Positions 43,213 to 53,067 of a DNA stretch of 64,000 nt are shown here, in pieces. The stretch is from contig NZ_CP141614.1 of the NCBI RefSeq assembly GCF_035593265.1, positions 1,550,001 through 1,614,000 of the forward strand, given 5' to 3'. Source of the DNA: Limnochorda sp. LNt. GTDB taxonomy: Bacteria > Bacillota > Limnochordia > Limnochordales > Geochordaceae. The notes below the pieces were generated by a model, which did not search any database, was not told where the DNA came from, and worked only from the letters and a program-made list of their open reading frames with translations. Made by a program: the position numbers and the translations under genes. Position 1 is the first letter of the stretch; the number at the start of each line of letters is the position of its first letter.

Positions 43213-43497
43213 TCAGCAGTAAAAGGATATCTCGAAGCGGGTCACCTGGGCCTGGTCGTCGCGCTCCACCAGACGACGGGCCTGCTCCATCACCGCCCGT
43301 GCCTGGGCCTCCGTCTGGGCCACGCAGGCCACGACCACCCGAGCCCGCTGCCATGTCGAGGGCTGGTCCATCTCGACCACGGAGACGTTGAGGCGGGCCC
43401 GGAGCCGGTCCACCAGGGCTCGGACGACACGGCGCCGGTCCTTGAGCGACTGGCTGCCCTCGATCCAGATGTCGGCCGTCGCCACGGCCACCACCAT
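43213..43497 (-). CDS. DUF503 family protein (YlxP-like)
   Basis: 94 residues from the ATG at 43497. The family pattern SLKDRRRVVRALVDRLRARLNVSVVE and an AQTEAQARAVMEQARRLVE helix are clear. YlxP-like proteins sit between infB and rbfA in most Firmicutes and are linked by position to ribosome assembly; molecular function is unknown. Confidence 0.9.
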   Translation of the reverse strand: MVVAVATADIWIEGSQSLKDRRRVVRALVDRLRARLNVSVVEMDQPSTWQRARVVVACVAQTEAQARAVMEQARRLVERDDQAQVTRFEISFYC

Positions 43498-43535
43498 GGC
43501 CGTCGCCGCCCCGCGCCCGCCTCGAGCGTCCGCCT

Positions 43536-46170
43536 TTACGCGCCGCCCCGGTTGCCCGCCGTCACCTGCGCGGCCGGGCTCACCTCGGCCAGCTCGTAGA
43601 ACTCCAGGACGTCGCCCTCCTTGACGTCGTTGAAGCGGTCGATGCCGATGCCGCACTCGTAGCCGGAGGCGACCTCCCGGACATCCTCCTTGAATCGCTT
43701 GAGCGAGGCGATCTTGCCCTCGTGCACCACGACGTTGTCGCGCAGGACCCGCACGCTGGCGTTGCGATTGGCCCGTCCCTCGACGACGTAGCAGCCCGCC
43801 ACGACCCCGACGCCAGGCACCTTGAAGGTGCGCCGCACCTCGGCGCGGCCCAGCACCCGCTCTTCGATGCGAGGCTTGAGCAAGCCCTGCATGGCCGCCT
43901 TGACGTCGTCGACGACCTCGTAGATGATGCGGTAGGTCCGCACGTCGATCTGCTCTCGCTCGGCCGCCCGACGGGCGTTGGCGTCGGGCCGTACGTTGAA
44001 GCCGATGATGACCGCGCCCGAGCTGGCGGCCAGGTTGACGTCGGCCTCGCTGATGGCGCCCACGGCGGCGTGGATGACGTTGACCCGCACCTGGTCGCCC
44101 GACAGCTGCTCGAGAGCCTGCTGCAAGGCCTCCAGGGAGCCCTGCACGTCGGCCTTGAGCACGATGTGGAGGTCTCGGGCCTCGCCCTCCGCCGCCATGC
44201 GGCTCAGCGACTCCAGGGTCATCCGGGCCGTCGGGCGCAGCTGCTCAGCGCGTTGCCGTTGGGCACGCTCCTCGGCGATGCGGCGGGCTGTCTCCTCGTC
44301 CGGCGTCACCATCAGGAGATCCCCCGGCTGGGGTACGTCCTGCAGCCCCAGTACCACGATGGGCGTGGAGGGGCCCGCCTCCTGCCGCTGCTGGCCCTTG
44401 TCGTCCATCAGGGCCCGGACCCGCCCCGGCACGGCCCCCACGATGACGGGGTCGCCGACCTTGAGGACCCCCTCCTTGATCAGGACCGTGGCGACGGGCC
44501 CCCGGCCCCGGTCTAGCTGCGCCTCGACGACGATGCCGCTGGCAGGCCGGTCGACAGGGGCCCTGAGCTCCCGCAGGTCGGCCACCAGCAGGATCATCTC
44601 CAGCAGCTCGTCGATGCCCTCCTTGCGCAGGGCCGAGACCGGCACCATCACCGTCTCGCCGCCCCACTCCTCCGGCACCAGCCCGTGCTCCGAGAGCTGC
44701 TGCTTGACGCGGTCCGGGTTGGCGGTCGGCTTGTCGATCTTGTTGATGGCCACGATGATGGGCACCTCGGCCGCCCTGGCATGGTTGATGGCCTCGATCG
44801 TCTGCGGCATCACCCCGTCGTCGGCTGCCACCACCAGCACCGCGATGTCGGTCACCTGGGCGCCTCTGGCCCGCATGGCCGTGAAGGCCTCGTGGCCCGG
44901 GGTGTCCAGGAACGTGATGAGCCGACCCTGGGTCTCGACCTGATAGGCGCCGATGTGCTGCGTGATGCCGCCGTACTCCTGGGCGGCCACCCGGGTTTGT
45001 CGGATCACGTCGAGCAGCGTGGTCTTGCCGTGGTCGACGTGGCCCATGATGGTGACGACCGGGGGACGCGGCACCAGCTGGGCCGGCTGCCTGGCCGCCT
45101 GCTGGAGCTCCTCCAGGAAGCGCTCCTCGCTGCTCTTGGGCCGCTGCACCGTGAAGCCGAAGCGCTCGGCCACCGCGGCCGCCACCTCGAAGGGAATCTC
45201 CTGGGTGATGGTGGCCATCACGTTTTGCCGCATCAACTGCTTGATCAGCTCCGCGGCCGAGACGCCCAGCCGCGAGGCGAGGTCCCGGACGACGATGCGC
45301 TGGGGCAGCTCCACCGTGCCGCCCCGTGTCTGCGCGGGCGGAGGCGATGCCGGTCTCGGCGCGGGGCGTCCGTGCCGTCCGGAGTCACGCCGGTCGGGCC
45401 GCTCCCCTCGCGCGCCACCTCGGCCGGGCGACCGATCCTGCCGCGGCTTGCCGCCCGGCGCCGATGCGGAGCGAGGTGATGGCGGGCGCGCTGGCCCGGC
45501 AGCCGGACGCGCCGGAGCGGTGGGAGCCTTGGCCGCTGCCTGCGCCGGCCTGGCGCCCGCTCCGCCCGGGCGCGCAGCGGCTGCACCCGCTGCCGACGCC
45601 TGTTTGCCGGACGGGCGAGGGCAGCGCCCGCCGCCGGCTTCTGGGAGGGCGCGCGGCTGGCGCGCCACCGGTGCGGCCGGCGTGGCCGGACGTCCCGCCG
45701 CCGGGGTGGGGCGTCCGGCGGTCGGGGTCACCGCCACCGGCGCGGCCTGCGCGGGCGCCTGCTGGGACGCCGCAGGCGCCTGGGATGGGCCAGAGCCGGC
45801 TTGGGGCGGCGACCCGGGGCTCGCCGGCCGATGGGCCGGTGGCCGTCAGCGGGCGCCGCTCAGCGGGTCGCGGGTGCCGGGGCGGCCCGGCCGCCGGAGG
45901 CGCCGCTGGCGCCGGGCTCTGCGCGGCGGGCGTCGGCTCCTGGGTGGCAGGTGATGGGCCCTCCCGCCGTATCCGGCCCACGAGCCGGGCACCGCCCGGC
46001 GCGACTCCGCTGCCCTTGCCGAAGTGCTGGCGCGCCAGCTCCTCCTTGTCCAGCTCGACCATGCTCAGGGTCGACGATGCGGCGCTGCCCCGGCCCTGGA
46101 GGAAGGTCAGGAGGATCCGGGCATCCACGTTGAGCTCCTTGGCCAGCTCGTAGACTCGCAACTTCTTCAC
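43536..46170 (-). CDS. infB: Translation initiation factor IF-2, with an apparent frameshift in the N-terminal linker
   Basis: GTPase that places initiator tRNA on the 30S subunit. The N-terminal IF2N domain begins at the ATG 46170 ([20 protein letters not shown]) and runs into a Pro/Ala-rich linker in one frame. The rest is in another frame, open from about 45855 down: a second IF2N domain ([21 protein letters not shown]), the G domain ([36 protein letters not shown]), domain II and the C-terminal fMet-tRNA domain. The two frames overlap at about 45740-45855, where both are open and rich in Ala and Pro. No complete in-frame ORF spans the gene. Since IF2 is essential, a single-base sequence error in a G/C run is most likely. 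An internal start (GTG near 45737) would give only the short form. Confidence 0.9.
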
Positions 46171-46523
46171 GGTACATCACTCCTGCACTCGCTAGGCCGG
46201 CGACCGCGCGCATCCTCGACGCACTCGTTCACCGAAGCCAGAAAGTTTTGGGCCATCGCCCGATCGAGGATGGCCACCACGCCCGGCTGGCCCGGAGCGC
46301 CCAGGGCCCGGGCCAGCCGCCGCATGTCACCCCACAGCACCACGGGCACGCCGTGCCGCGGCGCCACTCTCGCCCAGTGGCGCTTGGCTGCATCGGAGGC
46401 ATCCTGGGCCACCACCAGGGCCGCGGCCCGACGGTCGCGCAGCGCCTGTCGGCAGGCGACGCGCCCGACGGCGATCCGCCCCGCCCGCCGGGCCAGCCCC
46501 AACCAGGCATCGGGAGAGGCCAC
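46167..46523 (-). CDS. L7Ae-family RNA-binding protein (YlxQ-like)
   Basis: 118 residues from the GTG at 46523, with AGGGG 5 nt upstream and only 2 nt after the ylxR stop. L7Ae/L30e fold: LGLARRAGRIAVGR, ALVVAQDASDAAKRHW and GALGAPGQPGVVAI-like ALGAPGQPGVVAILD. A kink-turn RNA binder of unclear target. Its stop overlaps the infB ATG by 4 nt. Confidence 0.9.
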   Translation of the reverse strand: MASPDAWLGLARRAGRIAVGRVACRQALRDRRAAALVVAQDASDAAKRHWARVAPRHGVPVVLWGDMRRLARALGAPGQPGVVAILDRAMAQNFLASVNECVEDARGRRPSECRSDVP

Positions 46524-46525
46524 CG

Positions 46526-46834
46526 CTACCCCTGTCCGTCCCCTCCCCCGGCGGCCAGCCGCTCCAGCTGTCGGGCCAACTCCTCCCACACCTCGTCGTG
46601 GATGGGGTGCTCCAGGGCCCGCTGCAGCTGGCCGCCCTTTCGAGCCGCCTGCAGGCACTCGGGTCTCGGGCAGATATACGCCCCTCGTCCCGATCGCTTA
46701 CCCGTCGGGTCGAACACCACGGTGCCCTCGGGCGTCCGGACGATGCGTAACAGCTCGCGCTTGGGCCGCTCCTGCCGGCACCCGACGCAGGTGCGGATGG
46801 GCACCCGACGCGGCCTGGCCCCCCCCTTGGCCAC
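46526..46834 (-). CDS. YlxR family RNA-binding protein (DUF448)
   Basis: 102 residues. The DUF448 fold is shown by RTCVGCRQERPKRELLRIVR, VVFDPTGKRSGRGAYICPRPECL and the basic helix that follows. Lies between nusA and ylxQ as in Bacillus. YlxR is reported as a nucleoid/RNase P-associated factor in some Firmicutes; the role here is inferred from family. Confidence 0.93.
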   Translation of the reverse strand: MAKGGARPRRVPIRTCVGCRQERPKRELLRIVRTPEGTVVFDPTGKRSGRGAYICPRPECLQAARKGGQLQRALEHPIHDEVWEELARQLERLAAGGGDGQG

Positions 46835-46840
46835 CGCTCC

Positions 46841-48799
46841 TCAGCGTCCCCTCCGCTGAGGGCCCGTCGAGGTCGGGCGGCTGAAGCCGAAGTCCTCGGG
46901 CGACAGGTCCGCCAGGCTCTTGAGCACCTTGCGCGGCTTCTTGTTGCCCGTCGCCTCGGGCTCGGCCCCGGCACCGGGCGACGGCGAACGCGGGTGCTCG
47001 TCAGCCTTGGGTGCCGGGCGGGACGCCTGCTCCCTGGTCGGCTCCTGGCGAGCCGGAGGCTGCTCGGCCTGGCCGGCCTCGGACTTGCCCGGCTCGGATG
47101 CGGCCGACGCCGGTCGGGCGTCACCGCCACGGCCCGCCTCGCGGCCCGGCGGCTCCGGCGCCTTGGGCGATGGAGCCGCCGGCGTCTCCTCCGCCTTGGC
47201 CGGGGTCTCCAGCGTGCGCGCCACCGCGAAGAGGGGCACCGACAGGGTCTCCTCCCGAGCCGGCGACCGGGTCGGGGTCGGCGCGGCCGCAGCCGGCGCC
47301 TCCTCCTCGCCCTCGAAGAGGCTCGGCAGGGAGTCGGACTCCTCCAGCTCCTCCTCGATGTGGCGGCGCTCCAGCCGCTTGGCGCCCTTCATCCGCCGCA
47401 CCTTGCCGACGCCTTTGGCCTTCTTGGCCCGCTCGGGCTCCTCTTCCTCGTCCGCGATCGCGTCGGCCGGCGGCTCCAGATCGGCCTCCGTGGGCTCCCA
47501 GACCTCCTCCGGCTCGGCCTCGACGGGCTCGGTCGGGGCCGGTGCGGGCGCATCGACCTCGACGGGGGTCGCGACCTGGGCCGCCGGGCCAGCCGCCTGC
47601 GCGACCGGCTCCTCGACGGACTCGGCGCTCGCCGGGGCCTCCGCCCCCGGCACGACCGCGCCCTCCGTCGCGCCCTCACCCGCCGGCGTCGGCTGCGCCG
47701 CCTGGGGCAGCGCGAACTGCCGGTCCAGCCACTCGCGCCGCTTCTCCTCGAACTCTCGCTGCACCTCGGCCCATTGGGACTCGCCCTTGATGTCGATGCG
47801 CCATCCCGTCAGCCGCGCGGCCAGGCGGGCGTTTTGACCCTCCTTGCCGATGGCCAGCGACAGCTCCTTCTCCGGCACGATGACCCGTGCCGAGCGCTCC
47901 ACCGGGTCCAGGTAGGCCTTGAGGACCCGGGCGGGTTGAAGCGCGTTGGCGATGAAGAGCTCGGGGTCCGGATCCCAGGCGATGACGTCGACCTTCTCCT
48001 GACGCAGCTCCTTGACCACCTGCTGCACCCGCGCGCCGCGCGGGCCCACGCAGGCGCCGACCGGATCGACGTTGCGGTCCGTGGACCAGACGGCGATCTT
48101 GGAGCGGTGACCGGGCTCTCGTGCCCAGGCCCGGATCTCGACGACGCCATCGTGGATCTCGGGGACCTCGAGCTCGAACAGGCGCTTGAGCAGCCCCGGA
48201 TGGCTGCGCGACAGCACCAGCTGCGGCCCCTTGGCCGTCTTGTTGACCTCCAGGAGATAGAACTTCATGCGCACGCCGGGGGCGTAGCGCTCCGTCGACA
48301 CCTGCTCCGACGGCGGCAGCACGGCCTCGGCCCGCCCCAGATCCACGTAGACGGTGCGGTGCTCGATGCGCCGGATGATGCCCGTCAGGATGTCGCCCTG
48401 GCGGCTGTGATACTCCTCGTAGATGCGGTTGCGCTCCGCCTCGCGGATGCGCTGCACGACGACCTGCTTGGCGGTCTGGGCCGCGATGCGACCCAGGTCC
48501 GGCAGCGTCAACTCCACCTCGACCACGTCGTCGACCTCGAAGCGCGGGTTGATGCGCTGGGCTTCCTCCAGCGAGATCTCGCTGGCGGGGTCCGTCACCT
48601 TCTCGACGACGGCCTTGCGCGAGAAGACCCGTACCCGCCCGCTCTTCTCGTCGACGTCCACCCGCAGGTTTTGGTGCGGCTGCGCCGACTTGCGGAAGGC
48701 GGACTCGATGGCGTCCTCGATGGCCTTCAAGAGGACCTCTCGCGAGATGCCCCGCTCCTTCTCCAGCTCGTTGAGCGCGCCCATCAGCTCGAGATTCAT
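46841..48799 (-). CDS. nusA: Transcription termination/antitermination protein NusA with long C-terminal extension
   Basis: 652 residues against about 350-500 usually. N-terminal RNA polymerase-binding domain (1-125), S1 domain (about 133-198, GDILTGIIRRIEHRTVYVDLG), KH1 (about 230-275) and KH2 (about 300-345, ELSLAIGKEGQNARLAARL). The extra part, about residues 365-652, is low-complexity and rich in Ala, Glu and Pro with basic clusters, ending in SLADLSPEDFGFSRP. It has no acidic AR1/AR2 repeats like Escherichia coli NusA. Second gene of the rimP operon; ATG overlaps the rimP stop by 4 nt. Confidence 0.95.
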   Translation of the reverse strand: MNLELMGALNELEKERGISREVLLKAIEDAIESAFRKSAQPHQNLRVDVDEKSGRVRVFSRKAVVEKVTDPASEISLEEAQRINPRFEVDDVVEVELTLPDLGRIAAQTAKQVVVQRIREAERNRIYEEYHSRQGDILTGIIRRIEHRTVYVDLGRAEAVLPPSEQVSTERYAPGVRMKFYLLEVNKTAKGPQLVLSRSHPGLLKRLFELEVPEIHDGVVEIRAWAREPGHRSKIAVWSTDRNVDPVGACVGPRGARVQQVVKELRQEKVDVIAWDPDPELFIANALQPARVLKAYLDPVERSARVIVPEKELSLAIGKEGQNARLAARLTGWRIDIKGESQWAEVQREFEEKRREWLDRQFALPQAAQPTPAGEGATEGAVVPGAEAPASAESVEEPVAQAAGPAAQVATPVEVDAPAPAPTEPVEAEPEEVWEPTEADLEPPADAIADEEEEPERAKKAKGVGKVRRMKGAKRLERRHIEEELEESDSLPSLFEGEEEAPAAAAPTPTRSPAREETLSVPLFAVARTLETPAKAEETPAAPSPKAPEPPGREAGRGGDARPASAASEPGKSEAGQAEQPPARQEPTREQASRPAPKADEHPRSPSPGAGAEPEATGNKKPRKVLKSLADLSPEDFGFSRPTSTGPQRRGR

Positions 48800-49278
48800 C
48801 GCTCAAACGCCCCCTGCCAGCGAACCCGCAGCCTGGCCTTGCTGATGCCCTCCAGGGGAAGCTCGACCGTCGAGCCGTCCTCCAGCCGCAGGCGCACCCG
48901 GTCGACCTCGACCCCCAAGAGGGTCCCGGTCCAGTGCCGCCGCCCCTGGACAGGCCCGAAGGTGTGGATCTCCGCCTCCCGCCCGGCGAACCGCCGGAAG
49001 TCGTCGGCCTTGCGCAACGGCCGCTCGATCCCGGGCGACGAGACCTCGAGGCGATACGGCCCTGGAATGGGATCGAGACGGTCCAGCGCCGCGGAGAGGG
49101 GCTGGCTCACCGCCTGGCAGTCGTCGACGCTGACGCCGCCCGGCTTGTCGATGTAAACGCGCAGCACCCTCCCACCGGGCCCCGTCTCGTACTCCACGTC
49201 TACGATCTCGAAGCCGAGCGGCCTGGCGACCGCCTCCGCCTCGGCCATCACCATCGACTCGACGGCTCTCGGGCGCAT
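48796..49278 (-). CDS. rimP: Ribosome maturation factor RimP
   Basis: 160 residues from the ATG at 49278; the open frame to 49473 upstream is leader. Conserved parts: LGFEIVDVEYETGPGGRVLRVYIDKPGGVSVDDC (given in part), SAALDRLDPIPGPYRLEVSSPGIERPL and the C-terminal SM-like domain. Acts in 30S assembly. First gene of the rimP-nusA-ylxR-ylxQ-infB operon. Confidence 0.95.
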   Translation of the reverse strand: MRPRAVESMVMAEAEAVARPLGFEIVDVEYETGPGGRVLRVYIDKPGGVSVDDCQAVSQPLSAALDRLDPIPGPYRLEVSSPGIERPLRKADDFRRFAGREAEIHTFGPVQGRRHWTGTLLGVEVDRVRLRLEDGSTVELPLEGISKARLRVRWQGAFER

Positions 49279-49294
49279 CCCGGCTCTTACCCCC

Positions 49295-49330
49295 AACAGA
49301 ACGAAAGAGTGGGGGGAACCCACTCTTTCG
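49295..49330 (-). terminator. Leader hairpin/attenuator ahead of rimP-nusA
   Basis: A perfect 12-bp stem (49302-49313 with 49319-49330; arms CGAAAGAGTGGG and CCCACTCTTTCG) and a 5-nt loop, followed on the minus strand by the interrupted U-tract TTCTGTT. It lies between the promoter and rimP. In B. subtilis the nusA operon leader holds a weak, NusA-stimulated terminator that lets NusA limit its own synthesis; this hairpin has the same place and a similarly weak U-tract. Confidence 0.7.
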
Positions 49331-49363
49331 CCCGCACGAACCGTACCTGCGCTTACGTCGCCG

Positions 49364-49393
49364 ATTATAACACCTTCCGGCGTCGCCACGCAA
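49364..49393 (-). promoter_or_regulatory. Sigma-A type promoter of the rimP-nusA-infB operon
   Basis: TTGCGT (49388-49393), 18 bp, then a perfect TATAAT (49364-49369) on the minus strand. It lies in the 133-bp gap between proS and rimP, giving a leader of about 80 nt that contains the hairpin at 49302-49330. Confidence 0.75.
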
Positions 49394-49411
49394 CGCCGCC
49401 GGCGCGATCGC

Positions 49412-51142
49412 TCAAGGCTCGAGGGCCGCGAGGTCCTCGCGCAGCCACTGCTCCACCAATGCGGCGGCTCCATCGACCCCCACGGGGACGTCCTGGCCGT
49501 CCCGGCGACGGCGCGCCTCGACCTCGCCCGAGGCGGCCAGTCGGCTGCCCACCGTGATCCGGTAGGGGAAGCCCATCAGGTCGGCGTCGTTGAACTTGAC
49601 GCCGGGGCGCTCGTCTCGGTCGTCGAGCAGCACCTCCACCCCGCGCTCGGCCAGCTCGCGGTAGATCCGCTCCGCCGCCTGGGCCTGGCCGGCGTCACGG
49701 CTGTTGACCGCCACCACGATGGCGTGATACGGGGCCACCGTCACGGGCCAGATGATGCCGCGCTCGTCGTGGTGCTGCTCGATGACGGCCGCCATGGTCC
49801 GGGTGATGCCGATCCCGTAGCAGCCCATCACCACCGGCTTCTCCTTGCCATCCTCGTCGAGGAAGGTGGCGCCCAGGGCCTCACTGTACTTGGTGTGCAG
49901 CTTGAAGATCTGCCCCACCTCGATGCCGGCCGAGGTCTCGAGCGTGCCCCCGCACCGCGGGCAGGCGTCGCCCGGCTCGGCCACCCGCACGTCGGCCACC
50001 CGCGTCGGCCGAAAGTCACGCCCGGGTACCACGTGGATCAGGTGGGCGTCGGCGGCGTTGGCTCCCGTCACCGCGTCGGCGACGGCCATGGCCCACGGAT
50101 CGGCCACCACCTCCATCCCTTCGAGCCCCACGGGGCCGACGTAGCCGGCCGGCGCGCCCGTGCGCCGCTCGATGAGCTCGGGCGGCGCCGCCTCGATGCG
50201 GGAGGTGCCGAAGAGGCGCCCCAGCTTGACCTCGTTGAGGCGGTGGTCGCCCCGCACGACGACGGCCACCGGCTGGCCGTCCACCAGGTAGATGAGCGTC
50301 TTCAAGACCCGTTCGGCTGCCACGCCGAGGAAGGCCGTCAGCTCGTCGATGGTGCGCACGGCGGGGGTGGCCACCCGCTCCGCCGGCGGGACCGGCTTCT
50401 CGGATCCCGCAGCATGGGGCGGCGGGGCGACGGGCGCCCGCTCCACGTTGGCGGCATAGTCGCAACGGCGGCAGTAGACCACCTGGGCCTCCCCGATGGG
50501 CGAGAGCACCATGAACTCGTGGGTGACGTCCCCTCCGATGGCGCCCGGGTCCGCCTCCACCGCCCGGGTCTGCAGGCCGCAGCGGCGAAACGCCCGCACG
50601 TAGGCCTCGTGCATCTTCTGATAGCTGATCTCCAGCCCTGCCTCGTCCCGGTCGAAAGAGTAGAGATCCTTCATGATGAACTCCCGGCCCCGGATCACCC
50701 CGAAGCGCGGGCGGATCTCGTCACGGTACTTGTTTTGGATCTGGTAGAGCATGAGGGGCAGCTGGCGGTAGGAGCGCACCTCGGCCTTGACCAGCGCCGT
50801 GATGATCTCCTCGTGGGTCGGCCCCAGGCAAAACTCCCGCCCGTGCCGGTCCCGCAGCCGAAACATCTCCGGGCCGTACTCCTGCCAGCGGCCGGTGGCC
50901 AGCCATAGCTCCGCCGGCTGCACGATGGGCAGCTGCAGCTCCTGCGCGCCGGCGCGGTCCATCTCCTGGCGCACGATCTCGGAGATCTTGCGGATGACGC
51001 GAAAAGCCAGGGGCATGTAGGTGTAGATGCCGGCGGAGACCTTGCGGATCAGCCCCGCTCGCAGCATCAACCGGTGGCTGTCGCTCTCGGCCTCGGCCGG
51101 CTGCTCCCGTAGAGTGGGGGCGAGAAGGGCGGACATGCGCAT
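49412..51142 (-). CDS. proS: Prolyl-tRNA synthetase, bacterial type with editing domain
   Basis: 576-residue class II synthetase. Motif 1 is near [24 protein letters not shown] (given in part), motif 2 [10 protein letters not shown]-like [21 protein letters not shown], motif 3 [14 protein letters not shown]. An editing (INS/YbaK-like) domain lies between motifs 2 and 3 (about residues 235-385). The C-terminal anticodon-binding domain shows [11 protein letters not shown] and [20 protein letters not shown]. Ends the rpsB-to-proS cluster. Confidence 0.97.
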   Translation of the reverse strand: MRMSALLAPTLREQPAEAESDSHRLMLRAGLIRKVSAGIYTYMPLAFRVIRKISEIVRQEMDRAGAQELQLPIVQPAELWLATGRWQEYGPEMFRLRDRHGREFCLGPTHEEIITALVKAEVRSYRQLPLMLYQIQNKYRDEIRPRFGVIRGREFIMKDLYSFDRDEAGLEISYQKMHEAYVRAFRRCGLQTRAVEADPGAIGGDVTHEFMVLSPIGEAQVVYCRRCDYAANVERAPVAPPPHAAGSEKPVPPAERVATPAVRTIDELTAFLGVAAERVLKTLIYLVDGQPVAVVVRGDHRLNEVKLGRLFGTSRIEAAPPELIERRTGAPAGYVGPVGLEGMEVVADPWAMAVADAVTGANAADAHLIHVVPGRDFRPTRVADVRVAEPGDACPRCGGTLETSAGIEVGQIFKLHTKYSEALGATFLDEDGKEKPVVMGCYGIGITRTMAAVIEQHHDERGIIWPVTVAPYHAIVVAVNSRDAGQAQAAERIYRELAERGVEVLLDDRDERPGVKFNDADLMGFPYRITVGSRLAASGEVEARRRRDGQDVPVGVDGAAALVEQWLREDLAALEP

Positions 51143-51182
51143 GGCGGCGGGCCTTCCCCTTCCGTGGCAGCGTGCCTGACGC

Positions 51183-52214
51183 TCAACCGAGCCGTCGCAG
51201 GTCGAGGTAGGTGGCCAGCAGCATCAGGGCCAGCAGCAACATGAGGCCCAACACCTGCGCGGCCGACTGCAACCGGGGCTCCAAGGGGCGCCGTCGGATC
51301 CACTCCAACAGCAAGAAGAGCAGCCAGCCACCGTCGAGCACGGGCAGCGGCAGCAGGTTGATGAGCCCCAGGTTGACGTTGAGCACGGCCGCCAGCCCGA
51401 CGAGGCTATAAGCGCCGCGGCTGGCCGCCTCCTGCACCATGGAGTAGATGCCGACGGGGCCGGCCACGTTGAGGGCCTCCCGGCCCCCCAGCATCCGCGC
51501 CACGACCCGGATGATCTCGCCTGTCGAGTCTACCATTTCCACGAAGCCGCCGTAAAGGGCGGCCGGCAGCGGGCGCGGCCCGTGCATCCGTACTCCGAGG
51601 TAGCCTCCCGGCCGGTCGGCTTCCATCCGGACCGGCAGTAGATGGACCTGCCCGTCGCGTTGGACCCAGACGTCCAGGGTCTGGCCGGGCCGCGCATCCA
51701 GGACGGAGCGCACCACCCGGGTCGCCGTCGGCGTCGACAGCTCCCCGATGCGTACCACCCTGTCGCCCGGCCGGATGCCGGCCAGGGCCGCGGGGCTGCC
51801 GGGATCGACCCGCTCCACCACCGGGGGTACGAAGAGCATGGCGAAGAGGATGCCGGCCAGCGCGAAGTTCATGAAGGGGCCGGCTGCTATGGTGGCCATC
51901 CGCTGCCACAGCGGACGGTTGTGGAAGCGTCGGGGATCGCCGGGCGCCAGGCGGGGCTCCTCACCCGCCTCGTCGCCGCCCTCGAGAGGGGAGGACTCCA
52001 TCCCCTCGAGCCGCACGAAGCCTCCCAGCGGCAACAGCCGCACCGAGTAGGCCGTCAGCCCTCGCTGGATGCGGGCCACCACCGGCCCAAAGCCGATCGC
52101 GAACTCCCGCACCATCACGCCCGAGGCACGCGCCACCAGGAAGTGCCCCAACTCGTGAAAGAGCACGATGGTGCCGAAGACCACCACGAAGGCGAGCAAA
52201 CCCGACAGCGTCAC
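51183..52214 (-). CDS. rseP: RIP metalloprotease RseP (site-2 protease, M50)
   Basis: 343-residue intramembrane zinc protease that cuts transmembrane anti-sigma factors and signal peptides. The HExxH motif is in [15 protein letters not shown] in the first helix; a PDZ domain covers about residues 130-205 ([19 protein letters not shown]); the third zinc ligand is in [12 protein letters not shown]. Four membrane helices. Lies directly after cdsA; the usual dxr between them is absent. Confidence 0.95.
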   Translation of the reverse strand: MTLSGLLAFVVVFGTIVLFHELGHFLVARASGVMVREFAIGFGPVVARIQRGLTAYSVRLLPLGGFVRLEGMESSPLEGGDEAGEEPRLAPGDPRRFHNRPLWQRMATIAAGPFMNFALAGILFAMLFVPPVVERVDPGSPAALAGIRPGDRVVRIGELSTPTATRVVRSVLDARPGQTLDVWVQRDGQVHLLPVRMEADRPGGYLGVRMHGPRPLPAALYGGFVEMVDSTGEIIRVVARMLGGREALNVAGPVGIYSMVQEAASRGAYSLVGLAAVLNVNLGLINLLPLPVLDGGWLLFLLLEWIRRRPLEPRLQSAAQVLGLMLLLALMLLATYLDLRRLG

Positions 52215-52245
52215 GCTCCCGCACTCCTCGCCCGATGGCTCTGCC

Positions 52246-53064
52246 TCACGGCCTGCTCACCAAGAGCGTCCACAGGTAGGCCGCGAGGCCCGTCACCAGC
52301 GCACTGTCCATCCGATCCAGGATACCCCCGTGGCCCGGCAAGAGCCAGCCCGAGTCCTTGACGTTGGCGTCGCGCTTGAGGGCCGACTCGGCCAGGTCCC
52401 CCAGCTCGGCGGCCAGCGCCACCACCACGCCCAGGCCCAGGGTCCACCATGCGGGCAGGCCCAATGCGAGGCTGCCCACCCCGACCACGGTGCCCACCCC
52501 GCCCGCCAGCCCACCCACCGCCCCCTCGACGGTCTTGCCGGGCGAGACCCTCGGCAACAGGCGGCGCCGGCCCATCAGCTTGCCGGTGGAGTACGCGAGG
52601 ACGTCGGTACCCCACGTACCGAGCAGGGCTAGCAGGGCGTGGTGCCACCCATCCGGGCCGGGGGAGCGCAGCAACCACCAGAAGCCCATCAGGACGCCCA
52701 CGTAGGAGAAGGCGAAGACCGCCGCCGACGCCTCCAGCAGCACGCTGGCGCCCCGAGCCCATGCACGTAAGGCCGCGTAGGCGAAGGCCGTCGTCGGCAG
52801 CAAGAGCCCCACCAGGGCCACCCACCGGGTGGCCGCGAGGCTCTCCAGGGCCGGCGCCATCAAGAAGCCCGCCAGCCCGGCGCAGATCAGGACGTCTCGC
52901 TGCGGCTGGCCCGCTCCCTTGGCCACGAAGAGGTCGCCGAGCTCGAGCGCGCCCCAGACGGCGATGGCGGCCAGGATGGCGCCCCACCAGGCGCCGCCCC
53001 GCCACAGGGCCCCCAACATGAGCGGCGCGCCGATCAATGCCGTCAGGAGTCGCCAGCGAAACAC
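52246..53064 (-). CDS. cdsA: Phosphatidate cytidylyltransferase
   Basis: 272-residue membrane protein making CDP-diacylglycerol for phospholipid synthesis. About seven to eight helices; the signature region is GTWGTDVLAYSTGKLMGRRRLLPRVSPGKTVEG (given in part) and the C-terminal LGDLAESALKRDANVKDSG and GHGGILDRMDSAL. Starts 3 nt after uppS. Confidence 0.95.
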   Translation of the reverse strand: MFRWRLLTALIGAPLMLGALWRGGAWWGAILAAIAVWGALELGDLFVAKGAGQPQRDVLICAGLAGFLMAPALESLAATRWVALVGLLLPTTAFAYAALRAWARGASVLLEASAAVFAFSYVGVLMGFWWLLRSPGPDGWHHALLALLGTWGTDVLAYSTGKLMGRRRLLPRVSPGKTVEGAVGGLAGGVGTVVGVGSLALGLPAWWTLGLGVVVALAAELGDLAESALKRDANVKDSGWLLPGHGGILDRMDSALVTGLAAYLWTLLVSRP

Positions 53065-53067
53065 CGG

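Noticed and set aside
45385-46170. The infB N-terminal frame as a separate 261-codon gene
   Set aside because: It starts with the true IF2N domain, but after about residue 100 the composition becomes Arg/Gly/Ser-rich junk in this frame while the IF2 linker continues in the other frame; treated as one frameshifted infB.
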